Below are positions 1-9,102 of a stretch of DNA of 64,000 nt, in pieces. The first letter of the stretch is position 1; each line of letters begins with the position of its first letter. The notes beneath the pieces were generated by a model, which was given only the letters and a program-made list of their open reading frames with translations, had not been told where the DNA came from and did not search any database. Both the position numbers and the translations under genes were made by a program. This DNA comes from Sphingomonas sp. Leaf34 (GTDB lineage: Bacteria > Pseudomonadota > Alphaproteobacteria > Sphingomonadales > Sphingomonadaceae). The stretch spans positions 310,001 through 374,000 of the forward strand of contig NZ_LMLC01000001.1 in NCBI RefSeq assembly GCF_001421805.1, in the 5' to 3' direction.

Positions 1-1
1 G

Positions 2-277
2 CAACTCGCGACGTCGCCGCACAACCTACGCCGCATCGCGTTGCGCTGGTTCGGCTTCCCACCGAAGACGCTGCTCATGCGCCGTCGTTTCATCGCGGCG
101 CTCGAGCGGTTCCAGGAAACGCACTTGGACTTCGCCTCGGTGGCGGCGTTCGGCTATTTCGACGCGTCGCACTTCCTGCGCGATGCCAATCGATTTCTTG
201 GCACCACCCCGCGCCGCTATCTTCGTCGCATCGATAGCTCGGCTGATGGCCAGCCCGCGCCCCCGGCCGCGCGTTAA
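2..277 (+). CDS. AraC-family transcriptional regulator, C-terminal part (5' end outside window)
   Basis: The frame is open from the left edge, so only about 91 C-terminal residues are present. They match the AraC/XylS DNA-binding domain: a first-helix segment (LATSPHNLRR), then PPKTLLMRRRF, then the second helix-turn-helix with FGYFDASHFLRDANRFLGTTPRRYLR. This pattern (F..SHF.R.F....G..P..YR) is diagnostic of the family. The sensor domain and any ligand cannot be judged because they lie outside the window. Confidence 0.85.
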   Translation, partial: QLATSPHNLRRIALRWFGFPPKTLLMRRRFIAALERFQETHLDFASVAAFGYFDASHFLRDANRFLGTTPRRYLRRIDSSADGQPAPPAAR

Positions 278-316
278 CCACGCCGGGTAACTGCGCCTAA
301 ACTGATCTACATCGAT

Positions 317-334
317 CTCCAGACGGTGCTGGAG
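317..334 (+). promoter_or_regulatory. Hairpin enclosing the ribosome-binding site of the next gene
   Basis: CTCCAG (317-322) pairs with CTGGAG (329-334) around a six-base loop. The GGAG inside the right arm is the only good Shine-Dalgarno for the ATG at 341, so the stem would hide it. The pairing is direct observation; a regulatory role is inference. Confidence 0.35.
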
Positions 335-340
335 ACGAAC

Positions 341-616
341 ATGACGGACGATCATACCGAGACGCCGACGACCGCGGACGCCTGGCGCGACCGCGTCGCC
401 TATCACCGTGATCGCGCGCTTCAGGAGAAACACCTCGCCGAGCGGTCGAAAACGGCGCGTGGCCGGACTGCGCACCTGTTGCTCAGCGATCGCCATGCCC
501 AGCTCATGACCTCGGCCGAGCAGGTCGTCGGCATGGCCGATCCCGAAATGCCGCAAAGCTCGTCGCTGCGCATGACCGGATGGCTCATCCGGCAAAGCTA
601 TGGCGACCAGCCGTGA
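341..616 (+). CDS. Small hydrophilic protein of unknown function (91 aa)
   Basis: I do not recognise this family. The product is soluble, charged and probably helical (TADAWRDRVAYHRDRALQEKHLAERS), with no signal peptide or membrane segment. The ATG at 341 is preferred over the in-frame ATG five codons upstream because a GGAG lies six bases before it. That GGAG is in the right arm of a short hairpin. The gene stands alone between the AraC-type regulator and a convergent small gene. It is probably real, given codon use like its neighbours. Confidence 0.55.
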   Translation: MTDDHTETPTTADAWRDRVAYHRDRALQEKHLAERSKTARGRTAHLLLSDRHAQLMTSAEQVVGMADPEMPQSSSLRMTGWLIRQSYGDQP

Positions 617-631
617 GACGGCGGCCCGACC

Positions 632-901
632 TCAGTCCGCCAAGACGTCGGCGTCGACCTTACCCAGATTGATTCCGTCGTACAGCGCCAGCAACGCGGT
701 CACTTCCTCGACCACGGTCTCCTGCTCGGCGCGCCACCGTGCGGTCGCATCGTGCCGCGGCGTACCGCCCTGCCCGTCGTGCAGCGTGAAGCCCTGATCG
801 ATCAACCATATCGCATCTAGCGCGCGCGCGCGCTGGCGCCGCAGGTGATAGACCCATTGCTCGATGATTCCCGATGGAACCAGCCTGTCCAGATCGCCCA
901 T
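632..901 (-). CDS. Hypothetical protein (89 aa)
   Basis: An 89-residue soluble protein with no recognised motif. It is rich in Arg and acidic residues (WVYHLRRQRARALDAIWLIDQGF; TARWRAEQETVVEEVTALLALYDGINLGKVDADVLAD) and predicted to be mostly helical. It converges on the upstream small gene with 15 bases between the stops, and is divergent from trmB. No operon partner is visible. Coding is likely but unproven. Confidence 0.5.
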   Translation of the reverse strand: MGDLDRLVPSGIIEQWVYHLRRQRARALDAIWLIDQGFTLHDGQGGTPRHDATARWRAEQETVVEEVTALLALYDGINLGKVDADVLAD

Positions 902-1014
902 GCAGCATCCGGTACGGCAAGCGCCGCGGCAATGCCAGAGTCCGGTCGCGCAAATGCTGAAACATCCGCGCGACGCTTTGCGCCTGCGCGCGCACGGCGC
1001 TAGAGCGCGCGGCG

Positions 1015-1695
1015 ATGACCGATCCTTCCATTATCCGCCGCCTCTATGGGCGCCGCCAGGGCCACAAGCTCCGGCTTGGCCAAGCCGCCCTTGTCGAGGA
1101 AACGCTCGCCGACCTGTCGGTGCCCGAAGAGGGTGCGATCACCGCCGCGATGCTGTTCGGCCAAGACCGTCCGCTGCATGTCGAGATCGGCTTCGGTGCG
1201 GGCGAGCATCTCGCGGGTCAGGCCGCGGCGAATCCCGAGATCGGGTTCATCGGCTGCGAACCGTTCCTCAATGGCGTCGTCGGCGCGCTCGCGCATATCC
1301 GCGATGGCGCATTGACCAATGTGCGGTTGCACATGGGCGATGCGCTCGAGGTCATCGAGCGGCTGCCCGATGCGAGCCTCGACCGGCTGTACCTGCTGCA
1401 TCCCGATCCGTGGCGCAAGGCACGCCATGCCAAGCGGCGCATGGTCAACCATGGGCCGCTCGACACGATCGCGGCCAAGCTGAAACCCGGCGCGGAGTTC
1501 CGGCTCGGCACCGACGACCCGACCTATTGCCGCTGGTCGATGATGATCATGAATGCGCGTCGCGATTTCGTCTGGCAGGCGGAAACGCCGCATGATTTCC
1601 TCACGCGCCCCGCCGACTGGCCCGAAACGCGGTACGAGCGGAAAGCGCGGCGGCAGGGGCATGAGGTCTGGTATTTCAGGTATGTCCGCGTCTGA
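1015..1695 (+). CDS. trmB: tRNA (guanine-N7-)-methyltransferase TrmB
   Basis: Transfers a methyl group from SAM to N7 of G46 in the tRNA variable loop. The 226-aa product has the family N-terminus (RLYGRRQGHKLR), the SAM-binding motif I (VEIGFGAGEHL), the GCEP acidic motif and the hallmark LHPDPWRKARHAKRRM segment. Length is normal for the family. The ribosome-binding site is weak, but the start fits the usual alphaproteobacterial TrmB N-terminus. It appears to be a single gene. Confidence 0.95.
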   Translation: MTDPSIIRRLYGRRQGHKLRLGQAALVEETLADLSVPEEGAITAAMLFGQDRPLHVEIGFGAGEHLAGQAAANPEIGFIGCEPFLNGVVGALAHIRDGALTNVRLHMGDALEVIERLPDASLDRLYLLHPDPWRKARHAKRRMVNHGPLDTIAAKLKPGAEFRLGTDDPTYCRWSMMIMNARRDFVWQAETPHDFLTRPADWPETRYERKARRQGHEVWYFRYVRV

Positions 1696-1829
1696 CCGCG
1701 ATCGAGCACGCGCGAGCATCTGAAGCGGCGGACGTCATCGACGGTGTCGGCGATTGTCCGGCGCAAGGCTTCTCGCCTACAAGGGCGGTAACGAGGCGCG
1801 TCGGCTCGCGGTGCGCCCAGGGAGAGATC

Positions 1830-3617
1830 ATGCCGCGCCAGCTCGAACGATTCCCGAACCTTGTCACGATGTTCTTCGCGCGCGCCGCGGAGAAGGGCGC
1901 CGCGCCGTTCCTGTGGACCAAGACGAGCGGGGCTTGGGTCGCCACCAGCTGGGCCGATGCCGCGCGCCAAGTCGCAAGCCTTGCCACCGCACTTACCGCG
2001 ATCGGCCTTAAACGCGGCGACCGCGTCATGCTGGTCAGCGAGAATCGCCCCGAATGGTGCCTCAGCGACCTCGCGATCATGGCGGCGGGCTGCGTCACGG
2101 TGCCGACCTACGTCACCAACACCGAACGCGATCACCTCCACATCATCGAGAATGCGGGCGCCTGCGCGATCATCGTCTCGACCGCGAAACTGGCCAAGAC
2201 GCTGCTTCCCGCGGTCATCCGCTCAAACCAGGCGCACACGGTCATCGGGCTCGAGGACATGAAGGTTCCTTCCTCGATCGACTTCCACAACTGGCACGCG
2301 CTGATCGCCGCGCATCCGACCGCGCCCGAGACCGCCGCCGCGCGCGCCGATTTCACGCGCGAGGATCTCGCTTGCATCATCTACACCTCGGGCACCGGCG
2401 GCGCGCCGCGCGGCGTGATGCAGCACCACGGCGCGATCCTGCACAATTGCGCCGGGTGCGCCGCGGTGATCTCCGAGGATTTCGGCTGGGACGACGAGGT
2501 CTTCCTGTCGTTCCTGCCGCTCAGCCACGCCTATGAGCACACCGGCGGCCAGCATTTCCCGATCTCGCTGGGTGGGCAGATCTATTATGCCGAGGGCCTC
2601 GAAAAGCTCGCCGCGAACATCGAGGAGACGCGGCCGACGATCATGTTCGTCGTGCCCCGCCTGTTCGAGGTCCTGCGCACGCGCATTTCGAAGACGATCG
2701 AGAAACAGGGCGGCGCGTCGGCCTACCTCCTGGCGCGCGCGCTCGACATCGGCGGCAAGCGCTATGCCGGTCGCCTCCGCCTGATCGACCGGCCGATGCA
2801 GGCGGTGGTCGCGACGCTGTTCAAGCCGAAGATCTCGAAGAAATTCGGCGGCCGGCTGAAGGCGATGATCTCGGGCGGGGCACCGCTCAACCCCGAGGTC
2901 GGGCTGTTCTTCGAATCGCTCGGGCTCACCTTCCTGCAAGGCTATGGCCAGACCGAGGCCGCACCGGTCATCTCGTGCAATCGTCCCAAGGCGGGCGTCC
3001 GGATGGACTCGGTCGGCCCCGCGCTCAAGGACACCGAGGTCCGCATCGCCGAGGATGGCGAGATCCTGGTCCGCGGCGAACTGGTCATGCACGGCTATTG
3101 GCGCAACGATGCCGAGACCGCGAAGGTGCTCAAGGACGGCTGGCTCCACACCGGCGACATCGGCGAGATCGACGAGCGCGGCCGGATCCGCATCACCGAT
3201 CGCAAGAAGGACCTGATCATCAACGACAAGGGCGAGAACGTCGCCCCGCAAAAGGTCGAGGGGATGCTCACGCTCCAGCCCGAGATCGCGCAGGCGATGA
3301 TCGCCGGCGACAAGCGGCCGTACATGGTCGCGCTGGTCGTGCCCGATCCCGACTGGACGCAGGAATGGTGCGCGCGGAACGGCGATGCGTGCAGCTTTTC
3401 GCGGCTGGCGGAGAACAGCGAGTTCCGCACCGCGATCGGACATGCCATCGAGCGGGTGAATGCCGATCTGACGGTAACCGAGCGCGTGCGCCGGTTCGTG
3501 CTGGCGGATGGTCCGTTCACGATCGAGAACGAGCAGCTCACGCCAAGCCTGAAGATCCGTCGGCACGTCATCAAACAGGCCTATGGCGAGAGGCTAGACG
3601 CGCTGTACAAGGCCTAA
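1830..3617 (+). CDS. Long-chain fatty-acid--CoA ligase (AMP-forming), FadD15/ACSL type
   Basis: Activates fatty acids to acyl-CoA by way of an acyl-adenylate. The 595-aa protein carries the P-loop-like motif YTSGTGGAPRG (about 185-195), the adenylate motif GYGQTEAAPVIS, the GWLHTGDIGEID hinge and ITDRKKDLI, all in the expected order. It lacks a transmembrane anchor, as is typical of the bacterial ACSL-like branch. The AGGGAGAG sequence just before the ATG at 1830 supports the start. Chain-length preference cannot be read from sequence. Confidence 0.9.
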   Translation: MPRQLERFPNLVTMFFARAAEKGAAPFLWTKTSGAWVATSWADAARQVASLATALTAIGLKRGDRVMLVSENRPEWCLSDLAIMAAGCVTVPTYVTNTERDHLHIIENAGACAIIVSTAKLAKTLLPAVIRSNQAHTVIGLEDMKVPSSIDFHNWHALIAAHPTAPETAAARADFTREDLACIIYTSGTGGAPRGVMQHHGAILHNCAGCAAVISEDFGWDDEVFLSFLPLSHAYEHTGGQHFPISLGGQIYYAEGLEKLAANIEETRPTIMFVVPRLFEVLRTRISKTIEKQGGASAYLLARALDIGGKRYAGRLRLIDRPMQAVVATLFKPKISKKFGGRLKAMISGGAPLNPEVGLFFESLGLTFLQGYGQTEAAPVISCNRPKAGVRMDSVGPALKDTEVRIAEDGEILVRGELVMHGYWRNDAETAKVLKDGWLHTGDIGEIDERGRIRITDRKKDLIINDKGENVAPQKVEGMLTLQPEIAQAMIAGDKRPYMVALVVPDPDWTQEWCARNGDACSFSRLAENSEFRTAIGHAIERVNADLTVTERVRRFVLADGPFTIENEQLTPSLKIRRHVIKQAYGERLDALYKA

Positions 3618-3620
3618 ACT

Positions 3621-3786
3621 CAAACCCCTCTCTCCTCGGGGGAGAGGGAGGGGCACGCACTTGCGTGTGGGAGGACGAGGGCACGCGGCTGGCGGAAAGC
3701 ACGAAGCCGGCGCAAAGCCCGTGCCCTCACCCTCCCGTCGCCAAGAGGCTCCTCCTTCCCTCTCCCCTGCAGGGAGAGGGAAGGAG
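3621..3786. repeat. Intergenic inverted repeat, CTCTCCCC/GGGGAGAG family
   Basis: Between the convergent acyl-CoA ligase and M16 peptidase genes. It holds several arms of the form CCTCTC...GGGGAGAGGGAGGGG and CTCTCCCCTGCAGGGAGAGG. Related elements recur at 8985-9098, 16026-16050 and 46181-46238. They probably fold as mRNA 3'-end hairpins. Confidence 0.7.
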
Positions 3787-3787
3787 G

Positions 3788-6694
3788 TCACTTCTTCGCC
3801 GCAGTCGGCACCACCGCCATCGTCCAGTCCTTCTCGGGCCGCAGATACTTCGCCGCGGTCGCCTGCAGCTCGACCGGCGTGGTCGCTACGAGGTCCGACG
3901 CGATCCGCTGCGTGGCCGCAATCCGGCGTGGGTCGAACGTCGCGCCGCCAAGCTGCTGCAACCAGAACTGGTTCCCGGTCGAGGCGCGCAGGATATATTG
4001 CCCCATCGGCTTCTTGATCCGGTCGAGCTCGTCGGCCGCGATCGGCGTCGAGACCAGTTCCGCCGCAATCTGCCGCGCAATCTGGAAGAAGAACGACACC
4101 TTGTCAGGCGCGACCTGCCCGATCGCGACCATCCGCCCGCCGCTGCTCATCCCGACCGGCCACTGGCTCGAGACGTTCGGGCTGTAGCTCGCGCCCGCCG
4201 CCTGTCGCAGCCGTTCGAACAACCGGTCGCTGAACACCTGCGCGAGCACGTCGAGCCGGCGCGCCTCGACGATGTCGTCGATCCCGCCGCCGGTCGGCCA
4301 GGCGATCACCGCCGCCGCCTGGTTTTCCGGTCCGGTATGCGCGCGCATCACGGGAGTCGTGTTGTGCGCGGGGAAGCCGACTGGCGCGCCGACCGTCGAC
4401 ACGGCGGCGCGCGGCTTGAGCGCGCCGAACGTCTTGGCGACGGCGGCGATCGCGTCCTCGGCCTTCACGTCGCCGAAGATCGAGACCTCGATCGGTCCGG
4501 TCTTCAGGATCGGCGCCCAGAACGCGCGAAAGTCCTTCGCGGTGAGCGACTCGACGGTCGCCTTCGACGGCGTTCCCCAGCGCGGATCGCCCGCGCGCAG
4601 CAGGCCTTCGAGGTCGCGCGACAACACGCCGTCGGGCGACGAATCATAGCCGGCAAACCCGGCCAGCGCCGCCACCCGCGCGCGCGCGACCGGTGCCGGA
4701 TCCCAGGCCGGGAAGGCGAGTTTCGCCGCCATCAGCCGCAGCTGATCCGCATAATCCGTCGGCGAGGTGATCGCGTTCAGCGTGAACGCATCGTCGTCGA
4801 TCCCGAAGTCGAGCCCGATCCGCCGCCCTGCGGTCAACTGGTCGAGATCGCCCTGATCGAGCTTGCCGATACCGCCTGCGACGAGCGCGAGATCACCCGC
4901 CCAGGCCGGTGTCGGCCGGTTCGACGGGATCGCGGTATAGCCGCCACCGAACCGCACGCGGACATAGACGCGCCCGGTCTCGCCGGCATTGGGGAACAGC
5001 AGCACGCGCGTGCCGTTGGCGAAGTTCACCTGCTCCATGTCGAACGCGGTGATCTTCTCGCGGCTTGCCACGATGCCCGGCTTGCCGAGCGACGGCAGCT
5101 TCGAGAAATCGACCGCCGCCTGCGCGCGGCGCTTGCCCGCCAGGCCCGAGACGTCCGCCTTCAACGCCGTCGCCAGCTTCGCCGCGGCGCCCGCGTCGGG
5201 GGTCTGCGTGTTCACCAGCGCGCGCGTCGCGGTGCCCTCGAAGATCGCCTTGCTCGACGCGAGCAGCGTGGCAGGCGTGAACATGCCCTTCGCCTTGGCG
5301 TCCTGCAGGATCTTGTACGAGGTTTCCGGCCCGGCCACCGTCTCGCGAATGTCGAGCGCGCCGACCATGTCGTCGGCCTGCTTCGACCCCGCCTCGACCT
5401 TCGCGGTCTCGACGCTGGTGCGCATGATCGTGTCGAAATCGGCATATTCGCGATCGACCTCGGCCTGGCTCGGCGCGTTGGTCTGTGCGTCGGCGATCAC
5501 CGCGCGGACGTCCTTCAGCGCCGCCTCCCAGTCGGTGCCGATCGGTACGATGTTGACGCTGGTCAGGTTCGCCGAGCGCGACACGTCGTCGATCGACACG
5601 CCCGCCTGGAGGAAGCTGCCGCCGGCGCGCGCGCGCGTTTCGAGGCGGCGGCTGATCAGGCGGGTGGCCAGCACGTCGACCAGCCGCTTCTGGTTCATGA
5701 TCGCGGTGTCGTCCTTATACTCCCAGGGTCGCACCACGCCGAGCGTCACCACCGCGGGAATCGCCGGTTCGGCGATCGTCGCGGACACCGGCGCCTTCGG
5801 ATCGGGCTTGCCGAAATCGGGCGTGGGGGTGACTGGGCCGACGCCCTTCCAATCCGCAAAATTCTTGACGATCAGCCGCCCGAACAGCGCCGGGTCCATA
5901 TCGCCCGAGATGATGACGACGGTATTCTCGGGGCGATACCAGCGATCATGGAACGCCTTCACCGTGGCGCCCGTGGCGGCCTCCAGCGTCTTGATGTTGC
6001 CGATCGGCGAGCGGTCCGCGAGCGGCTGTCCGGCGAAGAAGGTCGCGCGGATCGCATCGCCGAAGCGCACCTGCGGCCCTGGCTGCTCGCGCTGTTCGGC
6101 GAGCACGACGGGACGCTCCGCGGTCACCGACGCATCGGTGATGACGGGCTTTTCCATCATCCCCGACATGATCTTCAGGCTCTCATCGAGCCCCGCTTCG
6201 GTCGCCGACGGCAGATCGAGCTTGAACGTCGTCGAGGTCGGCGTGGTCTGCGCGTTGGTATCGGACCCGAAGGTCGCGCCGAACCGCTGCCACACGCGCT
6301 TGGCCTCGCCGTCGGGGACGTATTCGGAGCCGCGGAACGAGAGATGCTCGATGAAATGCGCAAAGCCGCGTTCGCTGTCGGTCTCGTTGAGCGAGCCCGC
6401 GTCGATCCGCACGCGCACCGAGACCTGGCCGGGCGGCACGCCGTTCTTGCGCACCGCAAAGCGCATGCCGTTGGGCAACGTGCCGAATTTCCACTCGGGG
6501 TCGCGGGTGAGGTCGCTGCCCTTGTAGAGCCACGCGGTCGTATCGATCCCGGTCAGTTCGGGAAGCGTCGGCGCCTCCTTCGCGGGGGCGGAGACGGCCT
6601 GCGGCGTCGACATCTGGCCGCTCGCCGGAAGGGCGAGGCCGAGGATGACGGGAAGCAGGGCGGGAGCGCGATACAAGCGCGAGAAAAACACCAT
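3788..6694 (-). CDS. M16 (insulinase/pitrilysin) zinc peptidase, two tandem M16 units, secreted
   Basis: A 968-aa product with an N-terminal signal-like segment (ALLPVILGLALPASGQ), so probably periplasmic. The inverted zinc motif HFIEH is at residues 113-117, with the distal Glu in TAERPVVLAEQRE at about 193. This matches the HxxEH-x(~75)-E signature. A second M16-like half follows and lacks the zinc motif (inactive partner, GGYTAIPSNRPTPAWAGDLAL region), as in single-chain double-domain M16 proteins. The start at 6694 was chosen because upstream frame has no signal peptide or homologous residues. Substrate is unknown; it may degrade peptides in the envelope. Confidence 0.9.
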   Translation of the reverse strand: MVFFSRLYRAPALLPVILGLALPASGQMSTPQAVSAPAKEAPTLPELTGIDTTAWLYKGSDLTRDPEWKFGTLPNGMRFAVRKNGVPPGQVSVRVRIDAGSLNETDSERGFAHFIEHLSFRGSEYVPDGEAKRVWQRFGATFGSDTNAQTTPTSTTFKLDLPSATEAGLDESLKIMSGMMEKPVITDASVTAERPVVLAEQREQPGPQVRFGDAIRATFFAGQPLADRSPIGNIKTLEAATGATVKAFHDRWYRPENTVVIISGDMDPALFGRLIVKNFADWKGVGPVTPTPDFGKPDPKAPVSATIAEPAIPAVVTLGVVRPWEYKDDTAIMNQKRLVDVLATRLISRRLETRARAGGSFLQAGVSIDDVSRSANLTSVNIVPIGTDWEAALKDVRAVIADAQTNAPSQAEVDREYADFDTIMRTSVETAKVEAGSKQADDMVGALDIRETVAGPETSYKILQDAKAKGMFTPATLLASSKAIFEGTATRALVNTQTPDAGAAAKLATALKADVSGLAGKRRAQAAVDFSKLPSLGKPGIVASREKITAFDMEQVNFANGTRVLLFPNAGETGRVYVRVRFGGGYTAIPSNRPTPAWAGDLALVAGGIGKLDQGDLDQLTAGRRIGLDFGIDDDAFTLNAITSPTDYADQLRLMAAKLAFPAWDPAPVARARVAALAGFAGYDSSPDGVLSRDLEGLLRAGDPRWGTPSKATVESLTAKDFRAFWAPILKTGPIEVSIFGDVKAEDAIAAVAKTFGALKPRAAVSTVGAPVGFPAHNTTPVMRAHTGPENQAAAVIAWPTGGGIDDIVEARRLDVLAQVFSDRLFERLRQAAGASYSPNVSSQWPVGMSSGGRMVAIGQVAPDKVSFFFQIARQIAAELVSTPIAADELDRIKKPMGQYILRASTGNQFWLQQLGGATFDPRRIAATQRIASDLVATTPVELQATAAKYLRPEKDWTMAVVPTAAKK

Positions 6695-6840
6695 CTCGTA
6701 TCTGTAGCGCCCGCGGACGTCGCTCGCCAGTGCTCGCCTCCGGCGCGGTGCGGCGATGCCATCATTTCGTCCAACACCGCGGGTATATCGTGCTTCGACA
6801 AGGGGATCGGCGCCATGATGCGCCAGGATACAGGGTAGAG

Positions 6841-7704
6841 ATGACGGTCGAAGCCAAACTGGGGCAGTCTTCAATGTGGCGGGATTCGGGCGAGACGGCC
6901 GTACGACGCGGCGCCCGCCTACCCGATCTGAACATCGTTTCGGGTGCAGCCAGGCCCGGCACACCGATGGTCGCCGAGGCCAACCGCCCTCTGATCATCC
7001 GCGTCGGCAAGCATCTGCGCGGCGTGTTCGACCGGATGATCGCATCCTCATCGCTGGTTTCGAACGACGCGGTGCTCGATGTCCGCGACTTCGCCTGGAC
7101 CGCGGACCTGCGTGACAGCTGGACGGCGATCCGCGACGAAGCGGTGCAGGTCGCGCTGCAAGGCGACGCGTCGCCCAGCCTGGCGACGATCTCGCCCGAT
7201 CACCGTTCGATCGCCGAGGTCGACAAATGGCGCTCGTTCTTCCTCTATGGCTATGGCTATCCGATCGAAGAGAGTCTCGCGCGCTGCCCGCAGACGGCGG
7301 CGGCGGTCGCGCGCATCCCCGGCCTCAACAGCGCGTTTTTCTCGATCCTCGCGCCAGGCACGCATATTCCCGAGCATCGCGGGGTCACCAAAGGCCTGAT
7401 CACCTGCCACCTCGGGCTGATCGTGCCACGCGACGGCGACGTAAGGATGCGCGTCCACGATCGCACCGTCCGCTGGGCGGAAGGCGAAACGCTGGTGTTC
7501 GACGATACCTACCAGCACGAGGTGTGGAACGACACCAGTGGGACGCGCGTGGTGCTGCTGATCCAGGTCGAACGTCCGTTGCGCAACCCGGGCAAGTGGA
7601 TCGCCGACCTGTTCCTCGGGATCGTCCGTCGTTCGGCGTTCGTCCAGGATGCGGTGCGCAACATCGGCAGCTGGAACGCCGCGGTGAAACAGCTCGACGT
7701 CTGA
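6841..7704 (+). CDS. Aspartyl/asparaginyl beta-hydroxylase family dioxygenase
   Basis: Fe(II)/2-oxoglutarate enzymes of this family include LpxO (lipid A hydroxylase) and AspH. The 287-aa frame has the conserved core: SAFFSILAPGTHIPEHRG with the first iron ligand, the ITCHLGLIVP strand, and FDDTYQHEVWN with the second histidine, then RVVLLIQVERPL with the oxoglutarate-binding Arg. The start is uncertain: 6841 has a poor ribosome-binding site and an internal ATG at 6967 is possible. It is divergent from the M16 peptidase. Substrate could be lipid A, a protein or an amino acid. Confidence 0.85.
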   Translation: MTVEAKLGQSSMWRDSGETAVRRGARLPDLNIVSGAARPGTPMVAEANRPLIIRVGKHLRGVFDRMIASSSLVSNDAVLDVRDFAWTADLRDSWTAIRDEAVQVALQGDASPSLATISPDHRSIAEVDKWRSFFLYGYGYPIEESLARCPQTAAAVARIPGLNSAFFSILAPGTHIPEHRGVTKGLITCHLGLIVPRDGDVRMRVHDRTVRWAEGETLVFDDTYQHEVWNDTSGTRVVLLIQVERPLRNPGKWIADLFLGIVRRSAFVQDAVRNIGSWNAAVKQLDV

Positions 7705-7819
7705 GACGGCCGAAATACACGACACCGCTACCCCAACACCCGCTATCGCACATCGCCCGAAAGAAACGGTTTCCCGTTCCATGCTTGATCCGGTGCCGCC
7801 GTCGGGCCACATGCCCCCT

Positions 7820-8392
7820 ATGCTCATCGAAACGGAATCCACCCCGAACCCCTCGACGCTGAAGTTCCTGCCGGGACGCACCGTCATGGACGCCGGCACG
7901 CGCGACTTCGCCACCCCCGAGGAGGCCGAGACCAGTCCGCTGGCCGAGGCGATCTTCAATCTTGGTGACGTGACCGGCGTGTTCTTCGGCCGTGACTTCG
8001 TCTCGGTCACCGCCGGGCCGGGCGTCGCGTGGTCCGATCTCAAGCCCGACGTGCTCGCGATCCTGCTCGATCATTTCTCCGCCGCGATGCCGCTGTTCAA
8101 GCCCGCGCGCGCCGGCTTCTCGGTGCCCTCCGACGAGCCGACGCTGTCGGACGATCCCGCGGATGCCGACATCGTCGCACAGATCCGCGAACTGATCGAC
8201 ACGCGCGTCCGTCCCGCCGTCGCCAATGACGGCGGCGACATCGTCTATCGCGGGTTCGACAAGGGCAAGGTGTTCCTCCAGCTTCAGGGCGCATGCGCAG
8301 GCTGCCCGTCGTCGAGCGCGACGCTCAAGAACGGCATCGAGCAGCTGTTGAAATATTACGTTCCCGAAGTCACCGAAGTGCGAGCCGTCTGA
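7820..8392 (+). CDS. NfuA-like Fe-S cluster scaffold (Nfu N-terminal plus NifU C-terminal domain)
   Basis: Carries Fe-S clusters to apoproteins. The N-terminal domain begins with the signature ETESTPNPSTLKFLPG. The C-terminal NifU domain (about residues 110-190) has RPAVANDGGDIVYRGF and the cluster-binding pair in GACAGCPSS. At 190 aa this is the usual alphaproteobacterial/mitochondrial NFU1 size. The ATG at 7820 starts exactly at the conserved N-terminus; ATGs 12 and 39 bases upstream are less likely. It overlaps the nitroreductase start by one base (TGATG), so the two are translationally coupled. Confidence 0.92.
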   Translation: MLIETESTPNPSTLKFLPGRTVMDAGTRDFATPEEAETSPLAEAIFNLGDVTGVFFGRDFVSVTAGPGVAWSDLKPDVLAILLDHFSAAMPLFKPARAGFSVPSDEPTLSDDPADADIVAQIRELIDTRVRPAVANDGGDIVYRGFDKGKVFLQLQGACAGCPSSSATLKNGIEQLLKYYVPEVTEVRAV

Positions 8393-8979
8393 TGATCGTC
8401 GACGATAATGTGCTCGACGCGGTCTTCCGCGATGCGCGCAGCTATAACGGCTATACCGATGAGCCCGTCGCCGAGTCCGAACTCCACGCGATCTGGGATC
8501 TGATGAAGTGGGGCCCGACGTCGGCCAACCAGCTTCCGGCGCGGCTGATCTGGGTGACCAGCGACGCGGCGAAGCAGAAGCTTGCCGACGCGTGCAGCGC
8601 GCAGAACCAGCCTAAGATCCTCAAGGCGCCGGTGTCGGTGATCATCGGCATGGACACCAATTTCCACGAGCATCTGCCCGAGCTGTTCCCGCACGCCGAC
8701 GCCAAGGCTTGGTTCGACGGCAATGCCGAGCTTCGTGAGGCGTCCGCGTTCCGCAACTCGACGTTGCAGGGCGCATATCTGATCATCGCCGCGCGGATGC
8801 TCGGGCTCGATACCGGGCCGATGTCGGGTTTCGATGCGGGCAAGGTCGATGCGGCGTTCTTTCACGAGACGCCGGCGGTGCGGACCAATTTCATCGCGAC
8901 GCTCGGCCACGGCGATCCCGCGACGATCTACGCGCGGTCGCCGCGTCCCGATTTCGCGAAGTTCAACAGCATCGCCTGA
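8392..8979 (+). CDS. Nitroreductase family protein (malonic semialdehyde reductase RutE/HadB-like)
   Basis: FMN-dependent NAD(P)H oxidoreductase of 195 aa. It has the RSYNGYTDEPVAESELHAIWDLMKWGPTSANQLPARLIWV N-terminal FMN-binding region in short form typical of RutE/HadB, and the GLDTGPMSGFDAGKVDAAFF segment near the C-terminus that defines this subgroup. RutE reduces malonic semialdehyde in pyrimidine breakdown, but no other rut genes are nearby. The real substrate here is therefore open. The ATG overlaps the preceding stop codon. Confidence 0.85.
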   Translation: MIVDDNVLDAVFRDARSYNGYTDEPVAESELHAIWDLMKWGPTSANQLPARLIWVTSDAAKQKLADACSAQNQPKILKAPVSVIIGMDTNFHEHLPELFPHADAKAWFDGNAELREASAFRNSTLQGAYLIIAARMLGLDTGPMSGFDAGKVDAAFFHETPAVRTNFIATLGHGDPATIYARSPRPDFAKFNSIA

Positions 8980-8984
8980 GGGGG

Positions 8985-9098
8985 AGAGACCTGCTCCCTC
9001 TCCCCCGCGGGGAGAGGGTCGGGGTGAGGGGCCGTTGGGAAGGACGGCGTTCGCGGCGCCCCTCACCCTGACCCTCTCCCCGAGTGGGAGAGGGAATA
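8985..9098. repeat. Intergenic inverted repeat, CTCTCCCC/GGGGAGAG family
   Basis: Between the nitroreductase gene and tsaB. The arms are CCCTCTCCCCCGCGGGGAGAGGG and a facing CCCTCACC...GACCCTCTCCCCGAGTGGGAGAGGG copy, joined by a non-repeated core. The right arm ends a few bases before the tsaB ATG, so the GGGAGAGGG arm may also serve as its ribosome-binding site. Confidence 0.7.
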
Positions 9099-9102
9099 AG
9101 AC

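Noticed and set aside
26..595. Minus-strand open frame of 189 aa
   Set aside because: It lies opposite the AraC-type gene and the 91-aa gene, and is rich in Arg/Gly with no motif; a shadow frame typical of high GC.
2975..6838. 1287-aa plus-strand open frame
   Set aside because: It runs through the acyl-CoA ligase tail and antisense to the M16 peptidase; low-complexity Arg-rich composition and no domains.
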